This document shows, in pieces, positions 59,041-64,000 of a stretch of DNA of 64,000 nucleotides. Where the stretch lies: NCBI RefSeq assembly GCF_001543285.1, contig NZ_CP014164.1:124001-188000 (forward strand). Reading direction: 5' to 3'. The notes beneath the pieces are model-generated. The model was not told the DNA's origin, searched no databases, and saw only the letters and a program-made list of their open reading frames with translations. Position numbers and translations under genes: made by a program. The DNA is from Aerococcus viridans (lineage in GTDB: Bacteria; Bacillota; Bacilli; Lactobacillales; Aerococcaceae). Position 1 is the stretch's first letter; the number at the start of each line of letters is the position of its first letter.

Positions 59041-60261
59041 ATGAACCAAATTAATAAAGATTATCAACGATTACCAGGCTCTTATTTATTCGCAGAAGTA
59101 AAACGTCGCCAAGAGGCTTATGAAAAAGCACATCCAGACCAAAATGTGATCCGTTTAGGTGTTGGGGACGTCACTTTACCTCTAGCACCAGCAGTCATCG
59201 AGGCCTTACATAAGGCCGTAGACGAACAAGCGGATGCTTCTACCTTTAAAGGTTATGCGCCAGACCACGGTTACGACTTCTTACGTGAAGCCATCCAAAA
59301 AAATGACTTTGCAGCACGTGGTGCAGATGTGAAAGTGGATGAAATCGTTATTTCTGACGGTGCCAAATCAGATTCTTCAAACATTCAAGAAATCTTTGGC
59401 CCAGACATCAAAATCGCTGTTGGTGACCCTGTTTACCCAGTTTACATCGATTCAAACATCATGGCTGGTCGCGGTGGTGACTACAACGAAGAAACGGGTA
59501 AATGGTCGGACTTGGTTTACTTATCAGCTACTGCGGAAAATGACTTTAAACCTGCGCTACCTGAGGAGCCAGTTGACTTAGTATACCTTTGCTACCCTAA
59601 CAATCCTACAGGGACAACTTTAAACACAGCTGACCTACAAAAATGGGTAGACTGGGCTAACGAAAATGATGCGATCTTAATCTTCGACTCAGCTTACGAG
59701 TCATTCATTACTGAAGAAGACGTGCCACATTCAATTTTTGAATTACCAGGTTCACGTACTTGCGCTATTGAAATCCGTTCATTCTCAAAACGTGCCGGCT
59801 TTACTGGTTTGCGTTTAGGGGCTACGATCATCCCTCAAGAGTTAGAAATCGATGGCGTATCCCTATTAGACTTATGGAAACGTCGTATTTCAACGAAATT
59901 CAACGGTGCACCTTACATTGTACAACGTGCTGGTGAAGCAAGTTACTCTGAAGAAGGTAAAGCGCAAATCGAAGAAATATTAGCTTACTACCGCCGCAAT
60001 GCCATCCTGATTAAAGAAGGTTTGGAAGAGGCTGGCTATGAAGTTTTCGGTGGTGTCAATGCGCCTTACGTTTGGTTGAAAACACCAGCAGGCATGGACT
60101 CATGGGACTTCTTCGATTTCCTATTAGAAAATGCACAAATCGTTGGGACACCAGGTGTTGGTTTCGGTCCTTCAGGTGCCGGGTACTTCCGATTAACAGC
60201 CTTCAATACCTATGAAAAAACAGCAGAAGCTGTTGAACGTATCAAGGCTTTAAACAAATAG
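59041..60261 (+). CDS. dapL: LL-diaminopimelate aminotransferase
   Basis: A 406-residue PLP enzyme that converts tetrahydrodipicolinate directly to LL-diaminopimelate in lysine and cell-wall synthesis, by-passing the acyl route. The N terminus (YLFAEVKRRQEAYEKAHPDQ) and IRLGVGDVTLPL are DapL-specific. PLP lysine K250 lies in SFSKRAGFTGLRLGA; CYPNNPTGT and FDSAYESFI complete the site. Codon use is strongly biased to TTA/CGT/GGT codons, pointing to high expression. Ribosome-binding site GAGGAGA. Placement after glnR suggests nitrogen control. Confidence 0.93.
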   Translation: MNQINKDYQRLPGSYLFAEVKRRQEAYEKAHPDQNVIRLGVGDVTLPLAPAVIEALHKAVDEQADASTFKGYAPDHGYDFLREAIQKNDFAARGADVKVDEIVISDGAKSDSSNIQEIFGPDIKIAVGDPVYPVYIDSNIMAGRGGDYNEETGKWSDLVYLSATAENDFKPALPEEPVDLVYLCYPNNPTGTTLNTADLQKWVDWANENDAILIFDSAYESFITEEDVPHSIFELPGSRTCAIEIRSFSKRAGFTGLRLGATIIPQELEIDGVSLLDLWKRRISTKFNGAPYIVQRAGEASYSEEGKAQIEEILAYYRRNAILIKEGLEEAGYEVFGGVNAPYVWLKTPAGMDSWDFFDFLLENAQIVGTPGVGFGPSGAGYFRLTAFNTYEKTAEAVERIKALNK

Positions 60262-60269
60262 TTAAACAA

Positions 60270-60306
60270 TCGAAAAGGGTAGGACCTCGGTTCTGCTCTT
60301 TTTGTT
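60270..60306 (+). terminator. Terminator after dapL
   Basis: AAAAGGGTAGGACC pairs imperfectly with GGTTCTGCTCTTTTT around TC. The following 60307-60760 holds no gene that I can support. Confidence 0.55.
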
Positions 60307-60761
60307 TGCACAAATTTAATCGAAATCATGCTGTTTTTTCCTCAAAACCAATGCGTGATCTGTTATCGCTCAAGAGTTTGATGGCACCAAATTAGAAGTC
60401 CAAGTGCCGATTGAAGACGTTTGGTCAGCGGAATAAGTCGTCGATGTGTCAAGAAAGGTGTCATCTTTTCTGTCATCACTGAAGGGTAAAACGACTTTTT
60501 TGGTTAAATGTAATATTATTTTATACAAATAATTGATTATATGCAAAGTACAGAATCTATACAAAATCTGATTTTACGCGTTTTTTATGTATATGAGAAA
60601 ACTTTAATTTTTCGATTAAAGATAATTTTGCAATCTTAATAACTTATATAATATGTTAGGCGAAGCATTGATTTAACAGTATTTAAAACCATTTTGTTAG
60701 CGAAAGGGTATATTTAATAATTTTAAAGTATAGTCATATGCAAACTTTTGCAAAGAATTGA

Positions 60762-60780
60762 CGGATTTTGATAAAATCCG
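60762..60780. promoter_or_regulatory. Palindrome in the man PTS upstream region
   Basis: CGGATTTT-GAT-AAAATCCG is a perfect 8-bp dyad about 100 bp before manL. It may be an operator for an unknown regulator. I did not find a sigma-54 (-24/-12) promoter or a ManR/LevR gene. Confidence 0.45.
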
Positions 60781-60803
60781 CTAGTTTTCAAAGTATTTTG
60801 TGA

Positions 60804-60846
60804 TTGTATTTGGTAGATTTTACTTATATACTTGAAAACGGATACA
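60804..60846 (+). promoter_or_regulatory. Promoter and cre site of the man PTS operon
   Basis: TTGTAT (60804-60809), 17 bp, TATACT (60827-60832), then TGAAAACGGATACA (60833-60846), which matches the cre consensus TGNAANCGNNNNCA. A CcpA dimer here would block transcription start or elongation, so the operon should be catabolite-controlled. Confidence 0.7.
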
Positions 60847-60880
60847 AGTGTCCAAATTTTATTTAGGGAGGTTTAATAGG

Positions 60881-61873
60881 ATGATAGGAATTATTTTAGC
60901 GAGTCACGGTAAGTTCGCTGAAGGTATTAAACAATCTGCTGAGATGATTTTCGGAGAACAAGAAAATCTGCAGGCAGTAACCTTTATGCCTGAAGAAGGA
61001 CCAGATGATTTACGTGCCCATCTTTTAGAAGCAGTCGAATCTTTCGATGATACGTTACAAATTCTATTTTTAGTTGATTTGTGGGGAGGTTCACCATTCA
61101 ACCAGGCCAATGCAATTCACGAAGAAATGCCAGAACGCACAGCAATTGTAAGTGGGTTAAATCTACCAATGCTCTTAGAAGCTTTGGGTCAACGATTTGG
61201 TTCTGACCAAGTGGCAGATGTTGCTAAACACATTTTGACAAGAGACGTGTCAGGTATTCGTGTAAAACCTGAAGCACTTGGGGAAGGCATTGACGCCCCA
61301 GCAGCTGCAGCTAGCGAAGGTAGTCAAGAAGAGGAACAAGTTGGTACCTTAAAACCTGGTACTGTATTAGGTGATGGGAAGATTAAGTATGTCCTAGCAC
61401 GCGTGGATACCCGTTTATTACACGGTCAAGTAGCCACTGGTTGGGTGAAATCAGTTAACCCTAACCGTATTATCGTTGTATCGGACAAGGTAGCCCAAGA
61501 TGACATGCGTAAATCATTGATTCAACAAGCAGCGCCAACAGGTGTTCGTGCCAACACAATTCCAGTATCTAAATTAGCGGAAATTGATAAAGACCCACGT
61601 TTTGGTAATACAAAGGCATTATTATTATTTGAAACTCCACAAGACGTATTAGCAGCAATCGAAGCTGGTGTAGATATCAAGGAAGTAAACTTAGGTTCAA
61701 TGGCGCATTCTAAAGGGAAAACAATGATTTCAAGATCATTGTCAGTAGACGAGGAAGATGTAGCGACTTTACAAAAATTAAAAGACCTTGGGGTTAAATT
61801 TGATGTACGTAAAGTCCCTGCAGACTCAGACGAAAACTTAGATAAACTGTTGAAAAATCATAACTTGATTTAA
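60881..61873 (+). CDS. manL: PTS mannose-family EIIAB component
   Basis: A 330-residue cytoplasmic phosphotransferase. The IIA domain (1-140) has H9 in IILASHGKFAEG. A flexible Ala/Glu linker (about 145-160) leads to the IIB domain with H181 in RVDTRLLHGQVATGW. Phosphate passes HPr - H9 - H181 - sugar. The start is the ATG at 60881 after AGGGAGG. First gene of the manLMN operon. Substrates in this family include mannose, glucose, glucosamine and fructose. Confidence 0.94.
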   Translation: MIGIILASHGKFAEGIKQSAEMIFGEQENLQAVTFMPEEGPDDLRAHLLEAVESFDDTLQILFLVDLWGGSPFNQANAIHEEMPERTAIVSGLNLPMLLEALGQRFGSDQVADVAKHILTRDVSGIRVKPEALGEGIDAPAAAASEGSQEEEQVGTLKPGTVLGDGKIKYVLARVDTRLLHGQVATGWVKSVNPNRIIVVSDKVAQDDMRKSLIQQAAPTGVRANTIPVSKLAEIDKDPRFGNTKALLLFETPQDVLAAIEAGVDIKEVNLGSMAHSKGKTMISRSLSVDEEDVATLQKLKDLGVKFDVRKVPADSDENLDKLLKNHNLI

Positions 61874-61892
61874 AAGGGAGGTCGACAGAAAA

Positions 61893-62702
61893 ATGGATAT
61901 TTCAATTTTTGCAGCTATAGCTATTAGTGTTATTGCATTATTCGCTGGTTTTGAAAGTGTGTTGGACTCATTCCAATTACACCAACCAATTCTTGTTTGT
62001 ACATTAATTGGTCTGGCAACAGGAAACTTAACTGAAGGACTACTATTAGGTGGTCAATTACAATTAATCGCTTTAGGTTGGATGAACATCGGGGCAGCGC
62101 AAGCGCCAGATGCGGCCTTAGCAGGTGTAATCGCGGGTATCTTAGTATTAACTAAAGGTGCTTCTGTAAGCGAAGGTATTGCCATTGCAGTGCCTTTAGC
62201 AATCGCTGGTCAAGTATTAACAATCTTCGTTCGTACAATGACAGTAGGTTTGGCACATTACGCGGATGCTCAAGCGGAAAAAGGCTCTATTCGTGGAGTT
62301 GAATCTGCCAATATGCTGGCTTTAGGTCTTCAAGGTTTACGTGTAATGATTCCAGCAATCGCTACATTAGCTTTACCAGCTTCAGCTGTACAAGGCGCTT
62401 TAGCAGCCATTCCAGACTGGATCACAGGTGGTTTAGCTGTTGGTGGTGGTATGATCGTTGCTGTAGGTTACGCAATGGTTATCAATATGATGGCAACCAA
62501 AACAACATGGCCATTCTTCTTTATCGGTTTTGCTTTAGCAGCCGTTACAGAATTGAACTTAGTGGCAATGGGTATTATCGGTTTGGCCTTAGCACTTATC
62601 TACATTGAATTGTCTCCACAATTTAATGGCGGTGGCGGTTCAGGATCTGGTGGTTCAGGTTCAGTTGATGCCCAGTTAGACGCCATTTTAGAAGACTATT
62701 AA
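61893..62702 (+). CDS. manM: PTS mannose-family EIIC component
   Basis: A 269-residue membrane protein that forms the sugar channel together with IID. Family motifs are LIGLATGNLTEGLLLGGQLQ and LGWMNIGAAQAPDAALAGVI. The C-terminus has a glycine/serine-rich tail (GGGGSGSGGSGS) before VDAQLDAILEDY. Ribosome-binding site AAAGGGAGG. It lies 19 bp after manL and 12 bp before manN. Confidence 0.94.
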   Translation: MDISIFAAIAISVIALFAGFESVLDSFQLHQPILVCTLIGLATGNLTEGLLLGGQLQLIALGWMNIGAAQAPDAALAGVIAGILVLTKGASVSEGIAIAVPLAIAGQVLTIFVRTMTVGLAHYADAQAEKGSIRGVESANMLALGLQGLRVMIPAIATLALPASAVQGALAAIPDWITGGLAVGGGMIVAVGYAMVINMMATKTTWPFFFIGFALAAVTELNLVAMGIIGLALALIYIELSPQFNGGGGSGSGGSGSVDAQLDAILEDY

Positions 62703-62714
62703 GGAGGGGTAGAC

Positions 62715-63662
62715 ATGACTGAAGAAGTAACAAACCGCGTAACATTATCAAAACGAGACCGGATGGTCGCAAACTGGCGATTAACTTTCGTTCAAGCTTC
62801 ATGGAACTACGAGCGTATGCATAACGTTGGTTGGGCTTATGTATTAGCCCCAGCAATCAAAAAATTATATACAAGTAAAGAAGACCGTACGGCAGCTTTA
62901 CAACGTCACTTGGAATTCATCAACTCTCACCCATACGTTGAGGCACCAATTTTAGGTGTAACCTTAGCCATGGAAGAAGAGAAAGCAAATGGTACAGTCA
63001 TTGAAGACCAAGCTATCCAAGGGGTTAAAGTTGGTATGATGGGTCCTCTTGCTGGTGTGGGTGACCCAATCTTCTGGGGTACGTTACGTCCAGTAATCGG
63101 TGCCTTCGCTGCATCGCTTGCCCTAAGCCAATCCATCTTAGGACCAATCTTATTCTTCGTACTTTGGAACGTCATTCGTGTAGCCTTCACTTGGTATACA
63201 CAAGAATTAGGTTACCGCGCAGGTTCTGAAATCACAAAAGACTTGTCTGGTGGTATCATTCAAAAAATCACTGTTGGGGCATCTATCTTAGGGATGTTCG
63301 TTATGGGAGTATTGGTACCTCGTTGGACAACCATGAACTTCCCAGCAGTTATCTCTGAAGTAACAAACCAAGAAGACGCTATTGTAAACTTTGACGGTTT
63401 AGTTGAAGCAGCTAACAACAGCAATGTAACAGCTGACAGCTTCCGTGATGTGATTAACCAAATTTCATCAGGTCAATTAGTAAATACAACAACTGCCACA
63501 TCATTAGGTGATGTATTCAACCAATTATTACCTGGTATGATGCCATTACTATTAACATTAGCATGTATGTACCTATTAAAACGTAAAGTGAGCGCAACTA
63601 CCTTGATCTTCTCTATCTTTGTGATCGGTATCGTGCTTTATGTACTAGGTATCATGGGTTAA
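62715..63662 (+). CDS. manN: PTS mannose-family EIID component
   Basis: A 315-residue membrane protein, partner of IIC. Typical parts: ASWNYERMHNVGWAYVLAPA at the N terminus and VGMMGPLAGVGDPIFWGTLR. Several C-terminal spans end in YVLGIMG. AAGGAGGGG precedes the ATG. An extra segment (about 215-265) matches the extended loop found in Firmicute IID proteins, where class IIa bacteriocins dock. The stop is followed within two bases by the manO start. Confidence 0.94.
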   Translation: MTEEVTNRVTLSKRDRMVANWRLTFVQASWNYERMHNVGWAYVLAPAIKKLYTSKEDRTAALQRHLEFINSHPYVEAPILGVTLAMEEEKANGTVIEDQAIQGVKVGMMGPLAGVGDPIFWGTLRPVIGAFAASLALSQSILGPILFFVLWNVIRVAFTWYTQELGYRAGSEITKDLSGGIIQKITVGASILGMFVMGVLVPRWTTMNFPAVISEVTNQEDAIVNFDGLVEAANNSNVTADSFRDVINQISSGQLVNTTTATSLGDVFNQLLPGMMPLLLTLACMYLLKRKVSATTLIFSIFVIGIVLYVLGIMG

Positions 63663-63663
63663 G

Positions 63664-64000
63664 ATGGTAGCACAATTAAATACAGAAGTAACGTTCGTCT
63701 CCAAAGCGAATGCGATGATCAACCCTATCGACCCTAAGTCAGGATTACTGATGGTGGGCGATAAAGGTGTCGAATTTCGCGAGGAGAACGGACCAGGCTT
63801 CATTCAAATTCCATGGGTTAACATTACACGCATCCGCGTGCAAATGTTCTTCAAAGGACGTTACGTCCGCGGCTTCTACTTTGAAACCGATGAAGGCCAA
63901 CTCCTGGAATTTGTTGTCGATGAAGCTAAAGATAGTCTTCGGGCAATGCGCAAGTACCTGCCCCGAGAAAAATTCGTCGCACAACAAAGTAACCTAGCTA
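63664..64000 (+). CDS. manO: ManO, DUF956-family protein (runs off the window)
   Basis: ATG at 63664 begins MVAQLNTEVTFVSKANAMIN; GLLMVGDKGVEF, IQIPWVNITRIRVQMFFKGR and LRAMRKYLPREKF follow. This is the DUF956/ManO protein that ends many lactic-acid-bacterial man operons and is thought to regulate them. At least 112 residues are present and no stop occurs before position 64000. It is expected to end shortly after the window edge. Confidence 0.9.
   Translation, partial: MVAQLNTEVTFVSKANAMINPIDPKSGLLMVGDKGVEFREENGPGFIQIPWVNITRIRVQMFFKGRYVRGFYFETDEGQLLEFVVDEAKDSLRAMRKYLPREKFVAQQSNLA

Noticed and set aside
60307..60760. Possible small gene between dapL and the man operon
   Set aside because: Only short frames without ribosome-binding sites; one fragment near 60375-60435 has a coding look (FDGTKLEVQVPIEDVWSAE) but no start or context, so I did not call it.
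60700..60880. Sigma-54 promoter for the man PTS
   Set aside because: Many man operons use sigma-54, but no TGGCAC-N5-TTGC element was found; a normal -35/-10 pair with a cre site fits better.

Overview
The window comes from a low-GC Gram-positive bacterium, most likely a member of the Lactobacillales; an Aerococcaceae- or Carnobacteriaceae-like host is my best guess. The support is the right-hand chromosomal block (mannose-family PTS with a manO/DUF956 gene, dhaKLM in which DhaM is a lone EIIA domain, glnR, cre-type operators) and the mix of IS6/IS1216-like, IS256, ISL3, IS1182, IS1380, IS30 and IS3 elements. No rRNA, tRNA or CRISPR array was recognised.

Layout. 1-4.1 kb: a cluster of TTGTTACAAG repeats, an IS3 element, a more GC-rich patch with a decayed CPBP protease, a DUF6448-like remnant and a type I signal peptidase, then an IS3 remnant. 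4.2-8.6 kb: a serine recombinase, an mcrBC modification-dependent restriction pair and a radC 3' remnant. 8.6-15.1 kb: an IS1182 element, a Jag_N membrane protein, plasmid-like genes (second serine recombinase, small hypotheticals, a 183-bp imperfect inverted repeat) and an IS6 element. 15.3-17.1 kb: an AGCS symporter and a VirD4-like scrap. 17.1-22.2 kb: a MerR/transposase chimera, a mer operon (merR, merF-like, merT, merP, merA) between Tn3-type terminal repeats, and a resolvase. 22.4-27.9 kb: an ISL3 element sitting on the stop codon of a P1B-type metal ATPase, then arsR and a cation diffusion facilitator.

28-53.6 kb is a type I restriction locus (hsdM, hsdS, hsdR) whose hsdM is split by an 18.0-kb insertion. 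The insertion carries a SIR2-HerA-SEFIR gene trio (probable anti-phage defence), a TetR/deaminase/MBL operon broken by IS1380 and lying between two copies of the 3' end of rpsI, and at its right end three tyrosine recombinases plus a small fourth gene (Tn554/RIT-like). That fourth gene is interrupted by the second of two IS256 copies. An incoming defence island has therefore inactivated a resident one.

53.7-64 kb looks like ordinary chromosome: dhaLKM (reverse strand), malY/patB, an MntE-like CDF, glnR without glnA, dapL and the man PTS operon with cre sites.

Most unusual observations: (1) merT and merP each have one in-frame UGA exactly at a metal-binding cysteine, with a SECIS-like hairpin after the merT UGA, and merF has UGG at the matching place; (2) the SIR2-HerA-SEFIR operon; (3) a cloverleaf RNA candidate in the 3' non-coding part of the ISL3 element; (4) the 18-kb insertion in hsdM with Tn554-like hexamer junctions.
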